DNA of 64,000 nucleotides from Helopsaltes ochotensis (Eukaryota; Chordata; Aves; Passeriformes; Locustellidae): positions 1 through 64,000 of the forward strand of contig VXBM01000772.1 of assembly GCA_013400155.1 (NCBI GenBank). The letters are read 5' to 3'. This document shows positions 50,501 to 60,180 of this stretch, one piece after another. The notes below the pieces were generated by a model. It was not told the DNA's origin, did not search any database, and saw only the letters and a program-made list of their open reading frames with translations. How positions within the stretch are numbered: position 1 is the first letter of the stretch; each line of letters begins with the position of its first letter. The translations under genes were made by a program, and so were the position numbers.

Positions 50501-50894
50501 TGGGTCCCATTCCCTAACAATCATGTCCATCACTGACACATCAGTAATGCTTTTGCTGACAGTAGCAGTACAAAGTTTTACAGCTGAACGGTCTGAGGCA
50601 TTGAACCATTCTCATCCCTTTGGTGGTAGGAGCTCAGTGGTGCTAATACTGCAATAGAAATGGAGGGGCAGGAAGGAACCATGTAGGAATTGTCTGGTCT
50701 GTGACTTTTCCAACCCTGAAACACAGCTAAAATTAACAGTAAATGAGGCACCCACCTCCTGACACAGAAAATGTTTCCTATAGTGAATTTTGACTGACAT
50801 GTGACCAAACCTGTCCTAAAAATGCCAAAATGCCAAGCCGAGTGTAATTCCACAACTATAAAGTGGACTAAGTATTTTTAGTTCACCTCAATTT
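47521..50894 (-). other. NHS intron 1, middle part B
   Basis: Non-coding. A C-rich block at about 48,480-48,830 contains AATAAAC on the minus strand (near 48,730) but no matching TATA, so I do not call an LTR there. No exon was recognised. Confidence 0.6.
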
Positions 50895-51030
50895 TATTAT
50901 TCTTAAAAAGCTTAAAAGAAGGGCATCCTCCTTCTTTTAGGAGCCTGTCCCAGTGCTTTATTCCTCTTTGTGCTTGGAAAGGTCTTGCTAACCTTCCCTG
51001 CTGCAAAGTCAGCTGGCTCCTAAGGGGGAA
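50895..51030 (-). mobile_element. Possible old CR1 fragment
   Basis: The plus strand reads GGAGCCTGTCCCAGTGCTTT, then TTGTGCTTGGAAAGGTCTTG, resembling the interior of a reversed CR1 3' region. The match is distant and the tail is missing. Confidence 0.35.
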
Positions 51031-52912
51031 GGCTGCAGAAGCGGGCATGCTGGCTGCAGTCACATGCAGCTCCCCTCTTCTTTGGATATCAGACTCCATC
51101 TCTAGTGCCATAAATTTGCGGCTTTTCATCTCAGATAAACTGAGCTGAGACAAAGACGCCAGAACTAGTGCCCTGGTCCAAAATCCAAAACTAGTTTTCA
51201 CACGAGGTAGTGGGGGAATTGGGAATGCCTAAGCCCCCAAAGGAGGAGGATGAATTGCTCCTTATTTCGGATGCACAGTTCTTTGCTCTCCTTTAAAAAA
51301 ATGAATTTATTTCCTTCTGGTGAAGGGAGCCATGCTAAAATCACAGGAAAATAAAGTTGCCTATCCACAGCAGCAGATTCAGCCTGGCACTAAGGAGATG
51401 GAAAGCTTCCATATGCCATGGTGACTAGCTCAGTACAGCCTGTTAACCATTCCCTCCACCTGCCAGGCACACTGCCCCCCACATAAGCTCTATTAGTGAA
51501 GGCAAGCATACCTCTGGATGAAAATCACACTGAGGAGGAACATGCCATTTTTAAAGCCTGGCCTTTGTCTCTGAGTTACATGTTCCAACACTAAGGTTAA
51601 TGTTGAGAGGACTGGCAGAAGAGGTTACCAGATTTACTCTTCCTCTGCACCATGGCATGTTGCAGGGGGAGGAGTCCAAAATGGCCCCTGTGACGGCTGC
51701 CGGCATCTTCACAATAGCTGCTAAAAGAGAGGCTTATTCCTCCCAGCTACACTTCAGTAAGAGCTTTCTCAAAGGTAGCAATGGATTCCTCAAGCCTTCA
51801 GCCACAGCAGGAACTTCCTGAAGGAACATTTCATATTCAGAAGGAATCACAATGTTCCTATTTATTTTCCGCCTCTTTCATTCTTGAGCCCAGATCTCCC
51901 ATCTTTGAGCTCACAGTTGTCATGACAAACTACAGCAGGAGGTCTGTGGCTATCACACAAACACCCCAAGCTCCTGGTAAGCAAAACAGCGGTCTGGCTT
52001 GCTCAGCTGTCTTGAGTGTTCTCCTGGGTGAAAAGACAAGCAAGTCTCACCACTGGGAAATAGGATCCCAGAGAGGAATGTGACAAGCCTTCCACAGACA
52101 AATGGACTTTTGGCATTACACTCTCTGCCTTTGGACCAAGTGTCATCACAACAACCACAAACCCAGTGGTTTGTGTACCAGTGATACCAGCAGCTGAATA
52201 CTTGGCTATATACTGGGGATGCTTTTCACTGCCTGTCATTTGGGCTAAGACACTTTACCCTTGATGGACCTGTCTTGACAAACTTATTTATCTAAAAATG
52301 AGTTGACTGCTTCTGCTGATTCCAAGAACCAGAGACAAAATAACCCTCTGTCCACAGTGCAGCTTGGCATCCCACTGATTTCTACAGAAGACAGCAACAG
52401 GGTAAATGCAGTGGAGGGTGCAGCATACAAGTGGTTAATGCATGCCAAGAAGAACTATACATATACATATACTGTCTCACATAGACAAAATCTCTTATGT
52501 TGACATTTTCCATTCAGTGCCACTAGAATTAAAATGCTCATGATAAAAACCTGCCAATCAAAAGCATAGAAATTATCACCCAAACAAGATTCATTTCTGT
52601 CTATATAGTTGACCAGAAGACTTTCTGCCTCCTACAAGCAACATTAATGCCATCCATTACAACAGCAAATGCCAGTTAAGTCCCTTTCTTTCTACCTGTG
52701 ATTTTAAAAGTATATTTCCTGTGCAGAATGCTGTGTGCTTGGCAACCTCTGCATCTCCCCTCCTGATGAGTAGCAGAAACGCTGCATGCTAAACTCTCCT
52801 GTAATGACATGAATTCCCACATCAGAGAAAAATTCTCAAACTACCCAGGAAAAACTTCAAATAAACTGCAAGGTATTTAACAAACCAGAGGCAACAGCAA
52901 AGTCAAACCCTC

Positions 52913-52917
<5 letters not shown>
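51031..52917 (-). other. NHS intron 1, middle part C
   Basis: Non-coding sequence; nothing distinct recognised. Open frames at 51600-51821 and 51781-52083 have no recognisable similarity. Confidence 0.6.
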
Positions 52918-52918
<1 letters not shown>

Positions 52919-52970
<52 letters not shown>

Positions 52971-52974
52971 GAGA
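52919..52974. repeat. (GA)n microsatellite, 56 bp
   Basis: GA dinucleotides, almost perfect, with a single GG interruption near 52,960. It lies about 1 kb from the CpG-rich island. Confidence 0.95.
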
Positions 52975-53849
52975 AAATAAATGCCTTCTGCTTGACCCAA
53001 AATAACAGAACAGTTCTGCATAGGAAAGAAAATTAATTACCATTGTGGGGACCCTCAGTCATTTAGAGTCTCCAGTCAAGGCTGAGAGCCCTTCTGAGAC
53101 TGCAGGTTTTCCCTTTAACTTCACTCCCCAGCTCTGTGAGGAACCAGTTAAAAATGACATCACTGCTCATACTACCCTCCTCCCCCTCCCCATTCACTTG
53201 CTAAAAAAGCTGAGGCTGCTCCTCTCCCCCTGCATTGGCTCCAGATTTGGTCCTCACTCCTCTTCGACAAGTTCCCGGTCTGCAGTTGACTGTGTGCATC
53301 GGTGTCAGTGTGGGACGGAGGATGCGTCTCTGCGCTTTTCCAACATCCCTGCTGGCACTCACTTGAGAAATAAAATAGCCTTTCCATTAAGAAATCAGAA
53401 GAGGTCTAACCTTGTGATGTATAATGCATTACACAACCAGCTCCGTTTACAGAAGGCAGACAGTCTTACTCTTCAAAGTGGAAGGGAGAGAGAGACCCTC
53501 CAAGGGTTTCTGCCTTTCACCTCATCTTCCTTAGAGGAGGGGACTCTGTGGTTTGCTGCATCCTCTTTGCATTAGGACTGCAATCTATCTTTTTTTTTCT
53601 TTTTTTATTTCCCTCCTCCTGGGTGTGACATCATCAGACACCAACTCTACTTCTGTAATAAAAAAAGGATCCCGAGCAGAGCTACCTGGGACGAGGTCAT
53701 CTGGAGGACCCAGGCGATTCTGGCTCCTGAACAACTGTCGCTTCCTACAAAAATATTTTGCTCTTACACAGTGTCATCGAGGTTTAATAACCCTGCGCTT
53801 GCTGCAGACCAGCTGCAAGGCTGAGCTCAGTCTCGTTTCTATCCCTTCA
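52975..53849 (-). other. NHS intron 1, flank of the CpG-rich island
   Basis: Composition rises in GC toward the right. C-rich stretches occur near 53,175-53,235 and a T-rich tract at 53,588-53,606. The 176-aa open frame at 53045-53575 (plus) resembles no protein I know. Nothing else is recognised. Confidence 0.5.
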
Positions 53850-54176
53850 AGCACCACTGGCATCACCTGCGAGCGGGTCCCTCCGGAGCGCTCCCCTGGT
53901 ACACATCATTCACCTCTCAGCTCCTTCACTCCCCCCGACTACTGGGAAGGATGCCGCAGCAAAATCCCTCGGCCAGCACTCCGGTCTGCTACAAAGCAGC
54001 CAGGCTGCGAGCAGCACACGCTCCCAACACTCCTCCGCTCTCCTCAGCCTTTTAAGCATCACTGAGGGGGGCCTTTGGAAAACACGGTCACCCCTGAGTG
54101 GCGGCTGCAGGAGCCAGCAGCTCCTGGCCAGCCGCAGCGCAGGGCCTGTCGGCTGCCGCAGGCCATTTCCCCTTAC

Positions 54177-54390
54177 CTGCATTTTCTCTGGCGGAAGAGC
54201 GCAGGGGACTGTGCCGAGCCTGCCCACCCCCGGGGCAGCCGGGGCTGGCCGGGATGAGCCCCAGCAGCGCCGCTGGGGCGCGGAAAGGATGGCGGCTCCC
54301 GGGATCGGCAGCCTTCCCTGCGTGCGCCCATGCTGGCGGCGGCAGGCACGGCGCTGCCAGGAGAGAGCAGTCTGTGTGCACATGCATATG
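54177..54390 (-). other. NHS: Candidate alternative first exon of NHS
   Basis: The minus strand ends this exon with AAAATGCAG/GTAAGG, a near-consensus donor. The frame reading ...SSAREN ends one base into a codon, and G plus the first two bases of exon 2 (CT) makes Ala, so it would join exon 2 in frame (AREN-A-VSNLDAE). That frame stays open upstream to 54513, with Met codons at 54387 and 54513. The first Met has poor context and lies where transcription from the TATA element would start, so the true start codon is uncertain. The exon's last ATG (ATGCAG) is out of frame with NHS. A better-context ATG (AGCATGG, near 54,331) is also out of frame. The protein sequence is not one I recognise, so the exon could be mostly untranslated. 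Confidence 0.45.
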
Positions 54391-54540
54391 TATAACATAC
54401 GCCTCCGAGTACCTGTTATATAGACACAGAGCTGCATGCAGATATAAACACAGACTTGCGTTCTGGAGCTCCCCCCGCTTCCAGCAAAGCTGTGGACGTA
54501 TCAAATACCGCACAAGTAAAAGGGCCGATGGGGTAAGTAA
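54289..54540 (+). ncRNA. Candidate divergent antisense transcript, first exon
   Basis: On the plus strand a YY1-like motif (ATGGCGGC at 54289-54296) is followed by a near-perfect donor, GATGGG/GTAAGTAA, with GT at 54533-54534. CpG-island promoters often fire in both directions, so this could be the first exon of a long non-coding RNA antisense to NHS. There is no conserved coding frame. Its downstream exons were not identified. Confidence 0.25.
54415..54422 (-). promoter_or_regulatory. TATA-like element upstream of the alternative exon
   Basis: TATATAAC on the minus strand, 238 nt upstream of the donor at 54176. It partly overlaps a second donor-like string (AACAG/GTACTC), so it may instead belong to an upstream exon boundary. 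Confidence 0.3.
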
Positions 54541-54565
54541 TCTAAAAGATGTGCAGATGTGGCAC

Positions 54566-54667
54566 TTAGGGACGTGGTTTAGTGGTGGACCTGGCAGTGG
54601 AAGGTTAGTGGCTGGACTCCATGATTGCAGAGGTCTTTTCCAACTGAAATGATTCTGTGATCTTATG
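54566..54667 (+). mobile_element. CR1 retroposon 3' end
   Basis: The sequence runs CTTAGGGACGTGGTTTAGTG, then GTGGACCTGGCAGTGG, then GGACTCCATGATTGCAGAGG and TCTTTTCCAACTGAAATGAT with a TTCTGTGATCTTA tail. This is the typical avian CR1 3' terminus with its short tail repeat. It is antisense to NHS and adjoins the CpG-rich island. Confidence 0.85.
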
Positions 54668-57564
54668 GTACGGCTGCATTGGCAATTGTGCTCTGACTGG
54701 TTTTTGTGCTACCTGCCTGTACAGCCTGCACGCGAGTATAACCCTCGCCGCAGAGCTGATTGCAGGTGAGTACCTGACACAGGGCTGTACAAGCGTCACA
54801 AAACTTATGCAACCTCCTCTAAATGAGGGAGTGGTATGTCACACCCATCATATAATGGTACTGCTTTGTCAGCTAGACATATCTCACATGGAGGGGGACT
54901 GGAAAGGTCTTTCAGTGAAACCGCCATTAGCCCTCTGAATTAGGAACATGCTGGCACATCAGGTCCCAGAGAAAATCTGTGCTAGAGACAGAGTCAGTGG
55001 GAAGTTGAAGGAAGTCAGTAAAAACCTGCCTTCAGAGTTTATTCATAACTCACTCCCCCTTCTTTTTCAGACCTGTGCCTTGCACGTGGGCTGTAATACA
55101 TTCTTATCAAACACCAGAGCCTTTCTGAATGAGCCAGAATTAAAAACCTGCCATCTCCTGTCAGCTGGGATAGAACAACATTACACACTCATGAAAGGCA
55201 GGATTTCCACTACAGAGTCTCCCACCCCATACTTCAGCAAATATCTCTGCAGGTCCTCTTCTCCATATCACAGCCCTACCAGACTGCACACATCCTCTTC
55301 AGGCATGCAGCAGGAAGAGGTCTCTGGCACAGGCAGTGTGGGCCCAAGACTGAGGAGCAATGACTGTGGTGGGTGGGAATGTGGGACCATCTCGGAAGCT
55401 CTGCCAGTGTGAACATCCAGATAAATACAAAAGACTGTGTCCTCTGCCACCACTCATCACTCAGTTTTCTATCTGCTCTGGTAGGGATATCGCAGTCATT
55501 AGCAAAGGGGGATCCAACATACATGTAGCAACATCAATAACATCTCTGGAGAAACATCGATTATACATCATATACTAGATCAAAAGACAAAAAAGAAGAA
55601 AGTGTGCTAATTCACCACATTCATATTTCATTTTTAAATGAAGTAAGTGTTTAACCCAGCTTCTTGAAGGAAAAAGTGAACCTGCTGCTGCCTGTCCCCT
55701 GCATCCAATCCCCATAATTTTTGAGTTCCCTCCCCAAATTTGCCAAAATAATTTGATTATATTCTATATAATTATATACCTACAAATTTAAGATGAACAA
55801 AGTAAATTAAAAAACCAATCAGTGCCACTCCCATTTAGGACAGACAGGTAAAATTTTCACTGGGAATCTACTGCCTGACTGGCCCTGAGGCAGTGGTGGT
55901 CCCCTTGCTGTGGGAAAGGGAAGAGTGTCCTCTGGATTTTCTGAAAAGGCAAAGAACATTTCAGAGAGTAAAGGAAAAGTCTACAAATCCACACGAAGTT
56001 CTTACTTCTTCGTTTTCTTTGTTTAATACGACAATTTATTTAGTGTTCTTGTTTTCTCTTCCTAAATCTGCTTCTCATGGGTCAGCACTTTGGATCTCAA
56101 ATGCCTATGGATTTTATTTCCTGATGAAACCTTTGAACACAGCTTTCTCATTTTACTTTGGTTCTCCTAAGCAATGGCATTGTTTTAATCTACAGATGGG
56201 AATGGTGGCAGACTGCTGGCTGGTTCTAACAGCTCCTAGACCTGACAAGTTCCATGTTCATTCCTTGGTTGTGAGATGGTTTTGCAGGAGAGCAAACAAA
56301 CACATTCCTGTAAGAAAGAACAGGTAAACAAGTGTGGGACTGGATGGTGGAAAGATCCCAACAGAAATATATTAGCGCTGGAACTTTATCCAGAGCTCTC
56401 AGAACTCTCAAAGAGGCAGAAATCCTTTTAGTCAGAAGAAAAGGAAGCTTGCCCACCTCTCCCATCATTTCCCCTCCTTTTATACTGATATTAACTAACT
56501 GTTTCACTTGGTGAATGCAGTTTGTTTCAAGTTTTTGGGTGACTGAGTTGAAGATCAGTTCTCAAATAAGTAGCATCATCAAGTAGCACTATTGCCCTAA
56601 TATATGGATTTCAGTGTACCTTGGGGTACCTCCAAAGCAAATGGGGCAGAATATGTTCCATATTATATGAATTCTCCACTTGCCTTAGCAAGTGCACCTT
56701 GTTCTGGATTTCCACTATCTTCTTTCCTCTGGTACTATGCCTCCCACAAGCACAGTTTAACAAATGTATTTTATCATATAAATGGGTGTTTTCCATTTTG
56801 AGAATCCTTCAGAGGTAAGCTGAGAGCCCTGAACTACTTTCCTGCTCTGACCAGTCCTTAAATGCAATCAAGTCTGGTAACAGACATGAAGGAGTCAGCA
56901 GATGAATGTCACATCTATTTCCTCTGCTATTTTTAACAGCACAGAGTGTACTGAAAGGAAGAATGGAAAGTCCTCCTCTTTAATGATGTCCCTGAAATTT
57001 TCGAAAAAAAAATCTAAATTTCAGTACTCTTCCATTTCAACCCAAACTGTTACAAAGTAAAACAAGGTCACGGCTGTCTGTCACTTACCCAAATTACTCT
57101 TGAGTAAAGACAGCCCCTAGCCAAATAATATCAGTCTAAATAGGAACTCAGCCTCTTCTGTTTCATTATCCCAGAGAGGTTTCAATTTCAAAGCTGACTT
57201 GGACCACATAAAAGGTAGCTTTTAAGCAGGAGCAGTATGAATATTTCTGCCTCCCCTCTATTTTACCTTCTCAAGGAAAGAAAGAAGAAAATAAGACCCA
57301 GTACCAATTCTGGTGACCTGACACAAGAGAAGGAAGCAGAACACAGTGGTAGGAAAGCTCAGTGCCATTATTTCATCTGTTTTTCTTCCTGCTCCACTTG
57401 ACTGCATGTACCCTAAAACCAGGCTGCTCCAGCCTGCCACTCCTGTTTTAGAGGAGCTGGCCATCGTTGGCAGGGTCATTGCCAAGCACCCCACCATTTG
57501 GCACAATAGGTGACAACTCAATCAACCCTGGAGGTCCTTACTGGTGTTACCCTTCTTTTTTGTA
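54668..57564 (-). other. NHS intron 1, between CR1 copies
   Basis: Non-coding; AT-rich at 55,730-55,800. The open frame at 55893-56327 (144 aa, plus) has no recognisable similarity. No repeat or exon is recognised. Confidence 0.6.
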
Positions 57565-58015
57565 AGGTGCAGGGTGCAGCTGGAGCAGGTCCATAGAAAG
57601 GCCATGAAGATTATCAGAGGGCTGAAGCACCTCTCATATGAGGACAGGCTGAGAGATGTGAGGTTGTTCAGCCTGGAGAAGAAAAAGAAGGCTCCAGGGA
57701 GATCTAGCTGCCTTTCAGTGCCTACAAGAAAGTTGGAGAGAGACTTTTTCCAAAGGCATGTAGTGACAGGACAAGGAATGGCTTTAGACTGAAAGAGGGT
57801 GTGTTCAGCCTACAACTGTGAGGGTGGGGAGCCCCTGGAACAGGGTGCCCAGAGAAGCTGGGTGGTGGATGCCCCATACTTTGAAGTGTTCAAGATCTTT
57901 GAGCAACCTGGTCTAGAGAAAGGTGATCCTGCTCATGGCGGAGGAGTTGGAACAACACAATTTTGGGGTCCATTCCAGCCCAAGCCGTTCTTTTATTCTG
58001 TGATGATTTTATGGA
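57565..58015 (+). mobile_element. CR1 retroposon, 5'-truncated, about 450 bp
   Basis: The best CR1 copy of the window. It runs from GTGCAGCTGGAGCAGGTCCA through GGGCTGAAGCACCTCTCATA, TTGTTCAGCCTGGAGAAG, TAGTGACAGGACAAGGAATG and AACAGGGTGCCCAGAGAAGC to GAGCAACCTGGTCTAGAG and a TTCTGTGATGAT tail. Internal bases between AAAGAGGGT and GTGAGGGTGG are deleted relative to the consensus I know. It is dead (truncated, frames broken) and antisense to NHS. It accounts for the open frames at 57544-57792 and 57799-58098. Confidence 0.92.
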
Positions 58016-60145
58016 ATGTGAGAAATGGAAACAAAAAGGAGGAAGAGAAGAGAAATGTAATGCCTCAACTGCCATGGTATTTGTGTGCCAGCTGCTAAAC
58101 AAGAATTGCAGAACAGGATCCTCTCATTGACCCTTCTTTTGCCCAACAGTGCATCACTCACTTAATTTGTCTGAAGCCTTTGCTTAGCCCCAGGTGACAG
58201 TTCTGGGGCTCTTAGAAGAACTGAGCCTTGAGTTACACGAGTTTTATATCGTAACTATATTATGTTTATTGTTTTTCACTAGTGTTTCCAGCCTTCCTGA
58301 TCCTTTTTCACAAGATTTTCTTCTTGTTTATTTCAGAAGAACTACGGGCTGTGTCATAAATATTGATGTTTTATTTAATGTATTTTGCTTTTAGCCTGGC
58401 AACTCTATATTTCTGCTTGCCAGGGCTCTTCATTTCAAACTGCTAAAGACACAGTTGTTATAATATAGACTAATAACTGCTTGAAAAGACCTCAAGGTTT
58501 TTTAATGCAAATAGAAATACAAGTCACATTCAAGTAACCCACTGCCTAAAATAGTAACCATGTCATTGTCCTAGCACAACTGGTATCTGAAAAGCCTGCA
58601 AACCATCCCTGTTAAAACAGGGCAGAACTGCAATAATCCCATAGCATTTAATGTGCATTTCACAACAAGCTCTACACACGAGCCCAAATAACAACTTAGG
58701 GAACTATCACTCTGTACTGACTGCATTGGCACAAATCATTATTACTTATCTAATAATTACTATCACTTCATGGAAAATAGTTGAGGAGTGTAATTTTCAC
58801 TGCTTTACTTTCAATGCTGCCTTCTCGCTTTGATATCGAGTTAAACCCTGAAGATATATCTGCTGAATTTTACTGACAAATTACATTCATCATCTATGTG
58901 CCTGTCTTGTCAAACGTCTGAGATGTAATACATATTAAAATACTACACATGAATTTCCTGTTAGAAGACTTAGCACATACTGTACTTGATTTCCAAAACC
59001 CAAACCAATGCATTTAGTGACCCCCAGGGAGCAGCCAAGCGTCAGGATTAGTGACCTCTAGAACCAGTGGCCACAGACACAAGAACCCAATGGGTGTTCT
59101 TCCCAAGTGAGCTTGCCATCTGTTGCCCTAGGAGAACCACCCCAATTTCTTTCAACACACAGAATTTGAGACAACTGTGAAAATTCTATGTTTATTCTTC
59201 CATATCCATGTGCTTCATCCATCAGCTATGAAGGAATAGATTGTCATTTGCCCTGTGAGTGCATTGCTGTATTTGTGCTCCACCAGAAAAACACCAGCAC
59301 ATGGTGGGCAGGGCTGAGCCATCCACCTGGAGCTTCTGGCTCTGCTGGAGAGGGTGGCCAAGGAGGTGGCAGCTGGAGCAAGGATGGACATGGTTGTGGC
59401 AAAGACAGGGAGAAATTAACCTAGAAAGGATACACGTGACCCTGGATTTCTCAGTCTTACTGCGCTTGGCTGTGTGTCTCTGAAAATAGTGTCTGCTATT
59501 GAAATTGCCCTTCAAAAAAACTGAAAATCGGCCAAAGAAAGCACCTGAACATGCACCTTTAATTGAGGGACATGGCATCTCTTCTTAAAAGCTTTGACCA
59601 TCTTCTGCTTTTAGCTAAACATAGCTTATAAACTCAGTGTCTGTTCTTGCCTTCATGGCAGTGCAATGGGAGAACAGTTGTATTTTATACCTGTCCTCAT
59701 TGCTGCTGTGGGAAAATGAAGAGAGGGACATGCATAATCAAATGGGAGAGAGAGATGTACTGATCCCACATGCTGTCTGTGAAAACAGCTCAGAGAAGGA
59801 AGGAAAAGCAGAACACCGTGAGCCTTCATGCCCTGGAAATAAATGGCCATTTATTTTAGAGATGAAGAAAGGGAGGCTGCAGTGGTCACTTCCAGCTGGA
59901 AAGTGGTGAAATCCTGTCCCAGATGGAGCCCAAGATGCCACCTGCATCCCAGCAAGGCCAAGGCTGTGAAAACCCCAAATACCTTCTATATGTCAAACAT
60001 TTAAATGGATGCTAAAAATGCTTAGTCTGAAAGACAGGAGCCTATTTGGGCAGGCTGGTGACTGAGGTAGATGCACGCAACAGCAGTGACAGGGCTGCAG
60101 TGAGCAGTGATAGTAATCCTCTTTGTGGATCAATCTTCAAAAAGC

Positions 60146-60146
<1 letters not shown>
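58016..60146 (-). other. NHS intron 1, distal part A
   Basis: Non-coding; nothing recognised beyond short open frames without similarity. Confidence 0.6.

Positions 60147-60178
<32 letters not shown>
60147..60178. repeat. Uninterrupted 32-nt A run
   Basis: A homopolymer of 32 A on the plus strand. No processed-gene sequence or target-site duplication is evident beside it, so I treat it as a mononucleotide repeat rather than a retrotransposed tail. Its length is likely to vary between assemblies. Confidence 0.95.

Positions 60179-60180
<2 letters not shown>

Larger units (their letters stand above)
53850..54500. promoter_or_regulatory. CpG-rich island, candidate internal NHS promoter
   Basis: CpG density jumps here, most clearly at 54,090-54,360 (runs such as CGCCGCTGGGGCGCGG), in an otherwise CpG-poor intron. 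CpG islands in birds usually mark promoters. Both strands carry promoter-like signals: minus-strand TATATAAC at 54415-54422 and a good donor at 54176; plus-strand GGATGGCGGC near 54288-54296 (YY1-like) and a donor at 54533. Vertebrate NHS is known to use alternative first exons, so an internal NHS promoter is the simplest reading. Confidence 0.55.

Noticed and set aside
54098..54652. 184-aa plus-strand open frame across the CpG-rich island
   Set aside because: Long frames are expected by chance in GC-rich DNA. It runs into a CR1 element at its 3' end and matches nothing known.
57544..58098. Two plus-strand open frames that look like protein (HRKAMKIIRGLKHLS and following)
   Set aside because: They are translations of the non-coding 3' part of a CR1 retroposon.
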